Assembly: GCF_037577855.1 (NCBI RefSeq)
Contig: NZ_JBAKFX010000059.1
Location: 1 to 23,685 of the forward strand
Length of the DNA: 23,685 nt
Reading direction: 5' to 3'
DNA from: Dethiothermospora halolimnae
GTDB taxonomy: Bacteria; Bacillota; Clostridia; Tissierellales; VENL01
Part shown: piece after piece, positions 14,419 to 23,254 of the stretch
How positions within the stretch are numbered: the first letter of the stretch is position 1
How the letters are laid out: every line of letters begins with the position of its first letter
Made by a program: the position numbers and the translations under genes
The notes under the pieces: model-generated
Seen by the model: only the letters and a program-made list of their open reading frames with translations
What the model was told of the DNA's origin: nothing
The model's database searches: none

Positions 14419-14457
14419 AATATATTGATAAATAGGTAATTAAAAAGGAGTGATATT

Positions 14458-14667
14458 TTGAAGGAAATAAATATAGACACTGAATACATTAAACTTGATC
14501 AATTTATTAAATACATTGGAATAGCTCAAACCGGAGGCCATAGTAAAATGCTGATAAAAAATGGACAAATAAAAGTTAATAATGAAATATGTTTTCAAAG
14601 AGGTAAGAAGATAAAAAAAGGGGATATGATAGAGATTTTAGACGATGAAACCTTTATTGTAAAGTAA
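14458..14667 (+). CDS. yaaA: Small S4-domain RNA-binding protein YaaA
   Basis: This 69-residue S4 RNA-binding domain protein of the dnaN-recF intergenic family reads ITL-like FIKYIGIAQTGGHSKMLIKNGQIKVNNE and then RGKKIKKGDMIEI. The gene is conserved at this place in Firmicutes. Its RNA target is not firmly known, and a role in ribosome assembly has been suggested. The start is TTG, chosen because AAAAAGGAG lies 8-9 bases upstream and no ATG is available. The next gene, recF, is about 70 bp on. Confidence 0.9.
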   Translation: MKEINIDTEYIKLDQFIKYIGIAQTGGHSKMLIKNGQIKVNNEICFQRGKKIKKGDMIEILDDETFIVK

Positions 14668-14690
14668 TAATATGCTATTTCATATAAAAA

Positions 14691-14699
14691 TGTTATAAT
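14691..14699 (+). promoter_or_regulatory. Extended -10 promoter for the recF-remB-gyrB-gyrA operon
   Basis: TGTTATAAT (TGnTATAAT) lies 37 bp before the recF start. The -35 position is poor. Placed in the yaaA-recF gap, it would give the recF-gyrase genes a promoter separate from that of yaaA. Confidence 0.5.
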
Positions 14700-14736
14700 A
14701 GGAAAAGCGATGAAATTTAAATAAGGAGTGCGTTAT

Positions 14737-15855
14737 GTGTACGTAGATAGCATAAAGCTGATAAATTACAGAAATTATAAAGGTTTAAAAGTAAAGTTAA
14801 ATCCAAATTTAAATTTATTTTTAGGAGACAATGCTCAAGGCAAAACTAATTTATTGGAGGCAATATATATATGCTCCATGGGAAAATCTTATAGAACAGG
14901 TAGAGATAAGGATTTAATTGATATAAAAAAAGATAAGGCATATGTTGGGGTTTATGTAAACAAAAAGGATATAGATAAGAGAATAGAAATTAAACTAGAA
15001 CGGGATAAACCTAAAAGAGCTAGAATAAATAAAATTGAAATTGATAAAATATCAGAATTGTACGGTCAGTTAAATGTTGTTATATTTTCTCCTGAGGATT
15101 TAAAATTAATAAAAGAAGGACCAAGCCAAAGAAGAAACTTTTTAAATGATGAAATTTCACAAATAAGGCCAAATTACAGATATAATCTTTCAAAATATAA
15201 TAAAATAATAAATCAAAGAAATAACCTTTTAAAAATGGCCCAATATGACAAAAATAAAATAGAGACAATAGATGTTTTTGATATGCAACTAGTTGATATA
15301 GCAGCAAAAATATTGACAAGTAGAATTGACTTTTTAAAAAAGCTATCAAAAATATCTAAAATAATTCATAAAAGTATAACAGCAGGGATAGAAAAAATTG
15401 ATTTAGAATATGTTTCATCCTTTCAGTTAAATTGTTATGAAGAGGAAAAAATAAAAAATTCATATTATAATGTTTTAAAGAAAAACTTAAATGCCGATAT
15501 AGAAAAAGGAAGGACTGAATTTGGGCCCCATAGAGACGACATTAAGATAGATGTAAATAACATAGACATAAGAACCTTTGGTTCTCAAGGTCAGCAAAGA
15601 ACCGCTGCTTTATCTTTAAAACTGGCTGAAGTTGAACTTATAAAAGAAGAAATGGGAGAATATCCAGTTTTACTTTTAGATGACGTGTTATCAGAACTAG
15701 ATCATACTAGACGTAAATATTTAATAAAAACATTTAAAGATATACAAACAATAATTACATCAACTGATAACATAGAGTTAGAAGAAATATCAAAAAAAAG
15801 TAAGAGTGTTTTTTATATAAAAAGAGGAAATATTTCTCTTTTAAAGGAGGAATAA
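14737..15855 (+). CDS. recF: DNA replication and repair protein RecF
   Basis: RecF is an SMC-like ATPase that, with RecO and RecR, helps load RecA at single-strand gaps. Walker A GDNAQGKT is at residues 30-37, the signature is FGSQGQQRTAALSLKLAE, and Walker B is YPVLLLDDVLSELD. I set the start at GTG 14737 (372 residues), giving MYVDSIKLINYRNY, which matches the usual RecF N-terminus. The in-frame GTG at 14728 overlaps the AAGGAG ribosome site, which sits 8 bases ahead of 14737. remB follows by one base. Confidence 0.97.
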   Translation: MYVDSIKLINYRNYKGLKVKLNPNLNLFLGDNAQGKTNLLEAIYICSMGKSYRTGRDKDLIDIKKDKAYVGVYVNKKDIDKRIEIKLERDKPKRARINKIEIDKISELYGQLNVVIFSPEDLKLIKEGPSQRRNFLNDEISQIRPNYRYNLSKYNKIINQRNNLLKMAQYDKNKIETIDVFDMQLVDIAAKILTSRIDFLKKLSKISKIIHKSITAGIEKIDLEYVSSFQLNCYEEEKIKNSYYNVLKKNLNADIEKGRTEFGPHRDDIKIDVNNIDIRTFGSQGQQRTAALSLKLAEVELIKEEMGEYPVLLLDDVLSELDHTRRKYLIKTFKDIQTIITSTDNIELEEISKKSKSVFYIKRGNISLLKEE

Positions 15856-15856
15856 A

Positions 15857-16159
15857 ATGTTTTTGCATTTAGGAAAAGATGTAGTTATACCTATAAAGGA
15901 TATAATAGCAATAATAGATGCCAAGACTGCAATGGAATCTGATGATACCTTAAGTTTTATAAAGATAGCTGAAGAAGAAGGTTTTATAAAGGTAATATCC
16001 GAAAAAGGAATTAAATCCTATATAATTACAGAAAAAACACAAAAAGATAAAACTAATGGTGGAGAAATAAGAACTAGTGTAATATATGGTACTAATATAT
16101 CTTCAAGCACATTATATAAAAGAACTAACTTTATAGATAGTATGATTAAATGTCAATAA
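15857..16159 (+). CDS. remB: Extracellular matrix regulator RemB (YaaB, DUF370 family)
   Basis: This 100-residue DUF370 protein has an N-terminus, MFLHLGKDVVIPIKDIIAIID, characteristic of the family, and SYIITEKT and SSSTLYKR segments. RemB lies between recF and gyrB in Bacillus, as here, and was linked there to biofilm-matrix gene activation. Related RemA is a DNA-binding protein. The function in this organism is inferred from family and position. The ribosome site AAAGGAGGA lies within the end of recF, so translation is coupled. Confidence 0.88.
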   Translation: MFLHLGKDVVIPIKDIIAIIDAKTAMESDDTLSFIKIAEEEGFIKVISEKGIKSYIITEKTQKDKTNGGEIRTSVIYGTNISSSTLYKRTNFIDSMIKCQ

Positions 16160-16201
16160 TAAAATACAAATAAAAAAGCTAAATAGATTGGAGGACATTA
16201 G

Positions 16202-18112
16202 ATGGCTGAAAATGAACAAAATAGAAGTTATGGTGTTGAGCAAATACAGGTTTTAGAAGGCTTAGAACCTGTAAGAAAAAGGCCTGGAATGTATATAGGA
16301 AGTACTGGACCAAGGGGTTTACATCACTTAGTTCAAGAAATAGTGGATAATAGTATAGATGAAGCCTTAGCTGGTGTATGTGACACAATAGAAGTAATAA
16401 TAAATGAAGACAACTCAGTTACAGTAACAGACAATGGAAGTGGTATTCCCGTGGAAACCCATCCTAAAACAGGAAAATCAACTGTTGAAACTGTACTCAC
16501 AGTTCTTCATGCTGGAGGTAAGTTTGATAATAATGCATATAAAGTATCTGGAGGTCTCCATGGAGTAGGGATTTCAGTGGTAAATGCCCTTTCTCAGTGG
16601 CTTGAGGCTACGGTTAAAAGAAATGGCAAAATATATAAACAAAGGTACGAAAGAGGAGTAGCTAAAACAAATTTAGATATAGTTGGGGATTCAAAGGAAA
16701 CAGGAACAAACATAACCTTTAAGCCCGATGATACTATATTTGAAGATACGGATTTTAAATATGAAACATTATCCCATAGACTAAAGGAATTGGCATTTCT
16801 AAATAAAGGTATAAAGATAATAATAGAGGATAAAAGACAAAATAAAAAAGAAACATATCACTATGAAGGTGGTATAAAAACCTTTGTTGAACATATAAAC
16901 AAAAATAAAACCTCAATACACAAGAATATATTATATTATGAAGGGGAAAAGGATGATTGTATGGTTGAACTTGCCCTTCAATATACAGATGCCTATAGTG
17001 AAAATATATTTACATTTACTAACAATATAAACACCCATAGTGGTGGAACCCATTTAAGTGGATTTAAAAGTGCATTGACAAGGGTAGTGAATGATTATGC
17101 AAGAAGAAATAATATATTAAAGGAAAAGGACTCAAACCTTTCGGGAGAAGATATAAGGGAAGGGGTTACTGCTGTATTATCAATAAAAATACCAGATCCC
17201 CAATTTGAAGGACAAACTAAAGCTAAATTAGGTAATAGTGAAGTTAGAGGTGTAGTTGAGAGTTTGGTTTCTGAGGCTATAGATGCTTTCTTAGAAGAAA
17301 ATCCAAGGGATTCTAAGTCAATAATAGATAAGGCATTAAAATCAGCTAGAGCTAGAGAAGCTGCAAGAAAGGCAAGGGAGTTAACAAGAAGAAAGAGTGT
17401 ACTTGAGAACTCAGCTCTTCCTGGGAAATTAGCCGATTGTTCTGAGAAAGATCCTTCAAAATCCGAAATATATATAGTTGAGGGAGATTCTGCCGGAGGT
17501 TCAGCAAAGCAGGGTAGGGATAGAAATACTCAAGCTATTTTACCATTAAAAGGTAAGATAATGAATGTAGAAAAAGCAAGATTAGATAAGATACTTAACT
17601 TTGCTGAAATAAAGGCCATGATAACAGCCTTTGGTTGTGGTATTGGAGATGAATTTGATATAGAGAAACTTAGATACGATAAAATAGTTATAATGACCGA
17701 TGCCGATGTGGACGGTGCCCACATCAGAACCCTTTTATTAACATTTTTCTTTAGATATATGAGGCCCCTTGTTGATAATGGTCATATTTATATAGCTCAG
17801 CCTCCTTTATATAAAGTTAAGAAGGGTAGGAAAGAGTTATATGCATATACAGATAGAGAACTTCAACGAATATTAAATGAAATAGGAAAACAGGGAACAT
17901 CACTACAAAGATACAAAGGTCTTGGTGAGATGAATCCAGAACAGCTTTGGGAAACCACAATGGACCCTGAAAGTAGAATGATGTTACAGGTATCATCAGA
18001 GGATGCGGTTGCAGCCGATGAAATATTCACTACTCTTATGGGAGACAAGGTTAAACCTAGAAGAGAATTTATAGAAAATAATGCCCAATATGTTAAGAAT
18101 CTTGATATATAG
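16202..18112 (+). CDS. gyrB: DNA gyrase subunit B
   Basis: GyrB is the ATPase subunit of gyrase, which introduces negative supercoils. The GHKL ATPase domain has DNSIDEALAG, TDNGSGIPVE and GGLHGVGISVVNALS. The TOPRIM domain has EGDSAGGSAKQGRDR (from E427), PLKGK and the metal-binding D500, D502 and D504 in MTDADVDGAH. The C-terminal QRYKGLGEMNPEQLWETTMDP is present. At 636 residues it has the short Gram-positive form. The quinolone-region Asp and Lys positions (D of EGDSAGG, K of NVEKA) are wild type. TTGGAGGA precedes the ATG; gyrA starts 17 bp later. Confidence 0.98.
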   Translation: MAENEQNRSYGVEQIQVLEGLEPVRKRPGMYIGSTGPRGLHHLVQEIVDNSIDEALAGVCDTIEVIINEDNSVTVTDNGSGIPVETHPKTGKSTVETVLTVLHAGGKFDNNAYKVSGGLHGVGISVVNALSQWLEATVKRNGKIYKQRYERGVAKTNLDIVGDSKETGTNITFKPDDTIFEDTDFKYETLSHRLKELAFLNKGIKIIIEDKRQNKKETYHYEGGIKTFVEHINKNKTSIHKNILYYEGEKDDCMVELALQYTDAYSENIFTFTNNINTHSGGTHLSGFKSALTRVVNDYARRNNILKEKDSNLSGEDIREGVTAVLSIKIPDPQFEGQTKAKLGNSEVRGVVESLVSEAIDAFLEENPRDSKSIIDKALKSARAREAARKARELTRRKSVLENSALPGKLADCSEKDPSKSEIYIVEGDSAGGSAKQGRDRNTQAILPLKGKIMNVEKARLDKILNFAEIKAMITAFGCGIGDEFDIEKLRYDKIVIMTDADVDGAHIRTLLLTFFFRYMRPLVDNGHIYIAQPPLYKVKKGRKELYAYTDRELQRILNEIGKQGTSLQRYKGLGEMNPEQLWETTMDPESRMMLQVSSEDAVAADEIFTTLMGDKVKPRREFIENNAQYVKNLDI

Positions 18113-18129
18113 AGGGAAGGAGGATACCA

Positions 18130-20559
18130 ATGAATAACGATGAATCTCAAGTTATACCAGTTAATATAGAAGAGGAAATGAAAAAATCCTATTTAGATTA
18201 TGCCATGAGTGTAATAGTAAGTAGAGCTTTACCAGATGTAAAAGACGGATTAAAGCCAGTACATAGACGTATACTTTATGCTATGAGTGGTTTAAATTTG
18301 ACTCCAGACAAACCCCATAGAAAATCTGCCCGTATAGTAGGGGACGTTTTAGGTAAGTATCACCCCCATGGCGATAGTGCAGTATATGATGCAATGGTTA
18401 GACTTGCTCAAAATTTTTCAACAAGATATCCCCTTGTGGATGGTCATGGTAACTTTGGTTCCATAGATGGTGATAGCGCAGCAGCTATGCGTTATACAGA
18501 GGCAAGAATGAACAAGATAACAACGGAAATGCTTACTGATATAAACAAAAATACTGTGGATTATAGACCAAACTTTGATGAAACAATGGAAGAGCCTGTG
18601 GCTTTACCAAGTAGATTTCCTAATCTTTTAGTAAATGGAACCTCAGGGATAGCCGTTGGTATGGCAACATCAATCCCTCCTCATAATCTAGGGGAAGTTA
18701 TAGATGGAACAATAGCTATGATAGATAATCCAGAGGTAACGGTAGAAGATATAATGGAACATATAAAGGGACCTGACTTTCCAACCGGTGCTATGATAAT
18801 GGGTAAAAATGCTATTAAAACTGCATATAAAACTGGACGGGGTAAGATAAGGGTTAGAGCAAAAACTACTATAGAACAAATGACAAAAAACAAAAATAGA
18901 ATAGTAGTAAATGAGATACCATACCAAGTAAATAAGGCTAGATTAATAGAAAAAATAGCTAAGTTAGTAAGGGATAAAAAGGTGGAAGGAATATCTGACC
19001 TTAGGGATGAATCCGATAGAAATGGTATGAGAATAGTAATTGAACTTAAAAGGGATGCAAATCCTAATGTTGTATTAAACAATCTATATAAACATACTCA
19101 ACTTCAAGACACATTTAGTATGATAATGATTGCTTTAGTAGATGGGCAACCTAAATTATTGAATTTAAGACAAATAATAAGACATTATTTAAACCATCAG
19201 AAAGATGTTATAGTAAGAAGAACTCAATATGACTTAGATAAGGCAGAGGCTAGAGCCCATATACTTGAAGGTCTAAAAATAGCATTAGACAATATAGACC
19301 AAGTAATAAGCTTGATTAGATCATCTAAAACTGCAAATGATGCAAAAGAAGGTTTAATGAATAAATTTGGTTTAAGTGAAAAGCAAGCCCAAGCAATTTT
19401 GGATATGAGACTTCAAAAACTAACAGGTTTAGAGAGGGATAAAATCCAAGAAGAGTATGAAGGTTTAATAAAAGAAATTAATAGGTATAAAGAGATACTA
19501 GCCAGTGAAGAATTAATATATAACATAATAAAAGAAGAGCTACTGGTAATAAAAGAAAAATACAATGATGAAAGAAGAACAGAGATAAGACATTCAGCAG
19601 AAGAAATAAATATAGCAGATATGATAGAGGAAGAAAATGTTGCTATTACGTTAACTAGGTTTGGCTATGTAAAGAGACTTCCTGAAAGCACCTATAAAAT
19701 TCAACGTAGGGGAGGAAAGGGAATATCTGCTTTAACCACAAGGGAAGAGGACTTTGTTGAACATTTATTTATCACATCTACCCATGATAACTTAATGTTC
19801 TTTACAAATGAAGGTAGGGTTTATACCCTTAAGGCTTATGAAATACCAGAGGCTAGAAGACAGGCTAAGGGTACGGCTATAGTTAATTTATTAATGTTAA
19901 ACCCAAATGAAAAAATAACGGCAGTAATACCTATTAGAGATTTTAATGAAAGTGATTACCTTGTATTTACAACTCAAAATGGTATAATAAAGAAAACTAC
20001 CCTTGATAGCTTCTCAAATATAAGAAAAAATGGACTACTGGCAATAAAACTTAAAGATAATGATGAACTTATAGATGTAAAAAGAACCAATGGAGAAAAG
20101 GATATTATAGTAGTAACATCTAAAGGAATGTCCATAAGATTTAATGAAGATGATGTAAGGGATATGGGTAGAACAGCGATGGGAGTTAAAGCTATAAAGC
20201 TTAACAAAGATGATAAAGTAGTTGCAATGGATTTGGTTGAAGATGATAAGGATTTATTGGTTATAAGTGAAAATGGTCAAGGAAAAAGAACATCATTAAA
20301 AGAGTATAGAACTCAAACTAGAGGTGGAAAAGGTATAAAAACCTATAGTGTACAAGACAGAACGGGAGATCTTGTGGGAGCTAAAGTTATTGACGAAAAA
20401 GATGAAATAATGATACTAAGTTTTTCTGGAATAGTTATTAGATTAAAAGTTTCAGGTATATCAAAAATGGGTAGGTATACTCAAGGAGTGCAATTAATGA
20501 GAATAGAAAAGGATAATAGAGTAGTTTCAATAGCCAAGGTAATACCTGAAGAAGATTAA
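18130..20559 (+). CDS. gyrA: DNA gyrase subunit A
   Basis: GyrA is the DNA-cleaving subunit. The catalytic tyrosine is Y122 in AAAMRYTEARM. The quinolone-resistance region HPHGDSAVYDAMVRLAQ keeps Ser83 and Asp87 in E. coli numbering, with no numbering offset, so the sequence is the quinolone-sensitive type at these positions. The GyrA box QRRGGKG is at 525-531, and the C-terminal beta-pinwheel repeats follow (TRGGKGIKTY, GRYTQGVQLMRI). At 809 residues it is complete. AAGGAGGAT precedes the ATG. A strong terminator follows. Confidence 0.98.
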   Translation: MNNDESQVIPVNIEEEMKKSYLDYAMSVIVSRALPDVKDGLKPVHRRILYAMSGLNLTPDKPHRKSARIVGDVLGKYHPHGDSAVYDAMVRLAQNFSTRYPLVDGHGNFGSIDGDSAAAMRYTEARMNKITTEMLTDINKNTVDYRPNFDETMEEPVALPSRFPNLLVNGTSGIAVGMATSIPPHNLGEVIDGTIAMIDNPEVTVEDIMEHIKGPDFPTGAMIMGKNAIKTAYKTGRGKIRVRAKTTIEQMTKNKNRIVVNEIPYQVNKARLIEKIAKLVRDKKVEGISDLRDESDRNGMRIVIELKRDANPNVVLNNLYKHTQLQDTFSMIMIALVDGQPKLLNLRQIIRHYLNHQKDVIVRRTQYDLDKAEARAHILEGLKIALDNIDQVISLIRSSKTANDAKEGLMNKFGLSEKQAQAILDMRLQKLTGLERDKIQEEYEGLIKEINRYKEILASEELIYNIIKEELLVIKEKYNDERRTEIRHSAEEINIADMIEEENVAITLTRFGYVKRLPESTYKIQRRGGKGISALTTREEDFVEHLFITSTHDNLMFFTNEGRVYTLKAYEIPEARRQAKGTAIVNLLMLNPNEKITAVIPIRDFNESDYLVFTTQNGIIKKTTLDSFSNIRKNGLLAIKLKDNDELIDVKRTNGEKDIIVVTSKGMSIRFNEDDVRDMGRTAMGVKAIKLNKDDKVVAMDLVEDDKDLLVISENGQGKRTSLKEYRTQTRGGKGIKTYSVQDRTGDLVGAKVIDEKDEIMILSFSGIVIRLKVSGISKMGRYTQGVQLMRIEKDNRVVSIAKVIPEED

Positions 20560-20606
20560 TATGTAATAAACATATGTATGTTTAATAAGTATAATATATG
20601 ACCTAT

Positions 20607-20640
20607 AAAAAGGGACTTAAATCTAAGTCTCTTTTTAATT
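20607..20640 (+). terminator. Terminator of the recF-remB-gyrB-gyrA operon
   Basis: Arms 20607-20619 and 20624-20636 form a 13-bp stem (AAAAAGGGACTTA; one G-U pair) around loop AATC. The run of five T after the stem core serves plus-strand termination, and the matching A run would allow some bidirectional use. Confidence 0.85.
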
Positions 20641-20718
20641 TCATTAACAAATACGCTCGATGTAATTAACGGAATATTTAGTAAATTGAACAAAAATAAT
20701 AAGGAGGTTTTTTATTTA

Positions 20719-21618
20719 GTGGAAATTATTGACTTAACTTTAAATAAGGATAATAAAGCTACGATACATGGGAGTGTTTATAGTCTTCAGTATGAAATTA
20801 AAGAAGAAGACTACTATTTAAAACTTATAATAGATTATTATAATAAAAGACTTAAAATACTTAATTATGGGGGAAAAAATTATAGGGGAATGGCAAAACG
20901 GATAGACTATATAGCTAAAGAAAATAATTTCGACAAGGTATTTATAAAGGCTACATCAAAGGATTGGGAAGAGTTTATGTCCTATGGGTATATATTAGAA
21001 GGTATATTTAAATATTACTATAATGGAGATCATGGTTACTGCTTATCTAAATTTTACAGTAGTAAAAGAAGAGATAGTGATACTATAGAGAAGGAAAATG
21101 AAATAATAGAGACAATTAATGATTATAAACCAAAGGACATTGATATAAAATTAGAAGAGGAGTATAGTGTATCAATTGCAAATAGAGAGGATATACAGAA
21201 TATAACAAAACTATATGATTCAGTTTTTAAGACTTATCCTATTCCCCTTAATAATGGAGACTATGTAAACACATTAATGGAGAATGATGTAATATTTATA
21301 TATATCAAACACAAAGATAAAATAGTTAGTTGTGCATCTGCTGATATAGACTATCTACACAAAAATGCTGAAATGACCGATTGCGCAACGAATCCTAAAT
21401 ATAGAAAAAAGGGACTTATGAGTGTGATTATTGATAAGTTAGAAGAAGAAATGAGAAAAAGAGATATAAACTCGTTATATTCCATAGCTAGGGCAGTGTC
21501 CTTTGGAATGAATAAGGTATTTAAAAAACATGGCTACTCATATACAGGGAGACTTATTAATAACTGTAATATATGTGGAAACTTTGAAGATATGAATCTG
21601 TGGGTAAAGAAATTATAA
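20719..21618 (+). CDS. ablB: AblB-like beta-lysine N6-acetyltransferase (GNAT)
   Basis: AblB acetylates beta-lysine, made from lysine by the 2,3-aminomutase AblA, to the compatible solute N6-acetyl-beta-lysine. The N-terminal half (IIDLTLNKDNKATIHGSVYSLQ...SYGYILEGIFKYYYNGDHGYCLSKFYS) is the AblB-specific region. The C-terminal GNAT fold starts near residue 155, with an acetyl-CoA loop at ATNPKYRKKGLMSVII and the AblB-type SIARAVSFGMNKVFKKHGY. The start is GTG 20719 (299 residues), set by AAGGAGG at 20701-20707. The frame runs upstream to a TTG at 20686, but that lacks a ribosome site. No AblA is in the window, so the substrate is inferred from family. It stands alone between the gyrA terminator and the sigB operon. 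Confidence 0.8.
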   Translation: MEIIDLTLNKDNKATIHGSVYSLQYEIKEEDYYLKLIIDYYNKRLKILNYGGKNYRGMAKRIDYIAKENNFDKVFIKATSKDWEEFMSYGYILEGIFKYYYNGDHGYCLSKFYSSKRRDSDTIEKENEIIETINDYKPKDIDIKLEEEYSVSIANREDIQNITKLYDSVFKTYPIPLNNGDYVNTLMENDVIFIYIKHKDKIVSCASADIDYLHKNAEMTDCATNPKYRKKGLMSVIIDKLEEEMRKRDINSLYSIARAVSFGMNKVFKKHGYSYTGRLINNCNICGNFEDMNLWVKKL

Positions 21619-21632
21619 ATGAAATTAACAGG

Positions 21633-21661
21633 TTTACATTAATTTTTAAATATTATAAGAT
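21633..21661 (+). promoter_or_regulatory. Candidate promoter of the rsbV-rsbW-sigB operon
   Basis: TTTACA (21633-21638), a 17-bp spacer and TAAGAT (21656-21661); with a 15-bp spacer the hexamer would be TATAAG. This is sigma-A-like. I saw no GTTTAA...GGGTAT-type sigma-B promoter, so self-activation of the operon is not evident from sequence. Confidence 0.4.
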
Positions 21662-21717
21662 ATAGAAAAGAGATAAAATATATTATAAAATAATGATTAA
21701 AAAAAGGAGGCAGTATT

Positions 21718-22029
21718 ATGGCTTTACAAATATTAAAAGAAGAGAACAATGATGTGATCATAATAAAGCCAGTTGGGGAAGTAGATATTTATACGTCACC
21801 GGATTTAAAAGAAACATTAACAGAAATCATTAATCAAAGTAATGTTAATATGGTTATAGATGGGGAAAAGTTAGAATATATAGACAGTACTGGTTTAGGA
21901 GTATTAATAGGCGCCCTAAAGAAAATAAAAGAAAAGGAAAGAAATATAACTATAACTAATATAAAACCTAACATTAAAAAGTTATTTGACATAACTGGAT
22001 TAAATAAAGTTTTTGTGGTTAAGGAGTGA
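21718..22029 (+). CDS. rsbV: Anti-sigma factor antagonist RsbV (STAS domain)
   Basis: This 103-residue single STAS domain protein has the phosphorylation motif EYIDSTGLGVL with target Ser57. In its dephosphorylated form such a protein binds the anti-sigma kinase and frees the sigma factor. It is followed with a 4-base gap by rsbW, whose ribosome site overlaps its end. AAAGGAGG precedes the ATG. It could be a SpoIIAA instead, but the sigma factor downstream looks SigB-like. No PP2C phosphatase (RsbU/RsbP type) that would reactivate it is in the window. Confidence 0.88.
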   Translation: MALQILKEENNDVIIIKPVGEVDIYTSPDLKETLTEIINQSNVNMVIDGEKLEYIDSTGLGVLIGALKKIKEKERNITITNIKPNIKKLFDITGLNKVFVVKE

Positions 22030-22033
22030 AATG

Positions 22034-22432
22034 ATGACAGATAATCAAGAGATTTTAGATACAATAAAGATTAATGTCCCCAACAAACCAGAATACGTTA
22101 GTGTTGTAAGGTTAACCACTTCAGCTATAGCTAACAAAATAGGATTCAATATAGAAGAGATTGATGATATAAAAGTAGCCATAGCAGAGGCTTGTACCAA
22201 AGCTATAAATAATGGAATAAAGAATAAAAATATAAATATTGAATTTGAAATACATAGCAATGCCATGACAATAATAACGGAATATGAAAAAGATAAAAAT
22301 ATAGAAAGTAGCAAAGAAGCCGAGTTAGGACTATTTATTATACAATCTCTTATGGATAAAGTGGAACTTGTTGATGCCAATGATATTTATAAAATAAAAA
22401 TGATAAAAGAAATAGAGGATGTTGTGAAATGA
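22034..22432 (+). CDS. rsbW: Anti-sigma factor / serine kinase RsbW
   Basis: This 132-residue GHKL-type anti-sigma kinase has the N-box AIAEACTKAINNGIKN (ATP/Mg site) and a C-terminal G-box LGLFIIQSLMDKVEL. It would hold the downstream sigma factor inactive and phosphorylate RsbV. I choose ATG 22034, 7 bases after AAGGAG. ATG 22031 is only 4 bases from it, and the further in-frame TTG at 22013 lies within rsbV. The stop overlaps the sigB start as ATGA, giving tight coupling of anti-sigma and sigma. Confidence 0.87.
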   Translation: MTDNQEILDTIKINVPNKPEYVSVVRLTTSAIANKIGFNIEEIDDIKVAIAEACTKAINNGIKNKNINIEFEIHSNAMTIITEYEKDKNIESSKEAELGLFIIQSLMDKVELVDANDIYKIKMIKEIEDVVK

Positions 22433-23211
22433 CAAATGCCTTTGATTTAAAAGATAGTAAATTAGAGGATATAGAAACTAAAGAACTTTTTAAATATTAC
22501 AGTGAAAGTAAAGATAAAAAGATAAGAGATGAACTTATAAGTAGGCATCTATATATAGCTGAAATACTATCTAAAAAATATGCCAATAGGGGTATAGACT
22601 ACGATGATATATACCAAATAGCTTGTGTGGGACTTATCTATGCTGTGGATAGATACGATCTTGAAAAAGGTTATGAGTTTTCAAGTTTTGCTACCCCTAC
22701 AATAATTGGTGAGATCAAAAAGTATTTTAGAGATAAGGGTTGGACAATAAGGGTACCTAGGAGGATACAAGAGCTTTCTAAGAAAATAAATAATGCCAAA
22801 GTTACATTAAGTCAAAAGCTACAAAAATCTCCTAGTGTAGAAGACATAGCCGAATATCTAAAGTGTACAAGTGAAGAAGTTTTAGAGGCTATGGAAGCAA
22901 GTAAAGTTTATACACCTAAATCCTTAGATCTATCATTTGATTCAAGTGGGGATGATAAAGATATAAGCCTATCTCAACTTGTAGGGGAAGATGATGAATA
23001 CTTTAGCAAGATAGAGAACAAGGATTTTCTTCTTAGAGCAATTGAAAAATTAGAAGATAGAGAGAAAAAGATATTGAAAGATAGATACTTTAAAAAGAAA
23101 ACCCAAGTGGATATAGCAGATGAAATGGGAATATCTCAAATGACTGTCTCAAGAATGGAAAAGAAAATAATAGAGAAATTCAGGGTAGAACTTAGGAAAA
23201 TGTACGATTAA
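22429..23211 (+). CDS. sigB: RNA polymerase sigma factor, SigB/SigF/SigG family (SigB-like)
   Basis: This 260-residue sigma-70 family protein has region 2 (SRHLYIAEILSKKYANRGIDYDDIYQIACVG and FASFATPTIIGEIKKYFRDKG), region 3 beginning IRVPRRIQELSKKIN, and a region 4 helix-turn-helix (TQVDIADEMGISQMTVSRMEKKI). The RVPRRIQEL segment resembles SigB more than SigF, whose equivalent is VSRSLKEL. It is controlled by rsbV-rsbW partner switching. As I recall, C. difficile has rsbV-rsbW-sigB in the same place between gyrA and an rRNA operon. SigF/SigG paralogues should exist elsewhere if the host sporulates. A strong terminator follows. Confidence 0.87.
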   Translation: MTNAFDLKDSKLEDIETKELFKYYSESKDKKIRDELISRHLYIAEILSKKYANRGIDYDDIYQIACVGLIYAVDRYDLEKGYEFSSFATPTIIGEIKKYFRDKGWTIRVPRRIQELSKKINNAKVTLSQKLQKSPSVEDIAEYLKCTSEEVLEAMEASKVYTPKSLDLSFDSSGDDKDISLSQLVGEDDEYFSKIENKDFLLRAIEKLEDREKKILKDRYFKKKTQVDIADEMGISQMTVSRMEKKIIEKFRVELRKMYD

Positions 23212-23254
23212 AAATAAAGAATAAATAATAGAGAATAAAGAATAGATAAAATGA

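Noticed and set aside
14728..14736. Upstream GTG start for recF
   Set aside because: It overlaps the AAGGAG ribosome site; GTG 14737 gives the standard MYV...NYRNY start.
18681..19082. Minus-strand open frame of 133 codons
   Set aside because: It is antisense to gyrA, which is conserved throughout; composition is shadow-like (Ile/Ser/Leu-rich) with no start signal.
20686..20718. Upstream TTG start for the AblB-like gene
   Set aside because: No ribosome site precedes it, and a strong AAGGAGG lies inside the would-be coding sequence ahead of GTG 20719.
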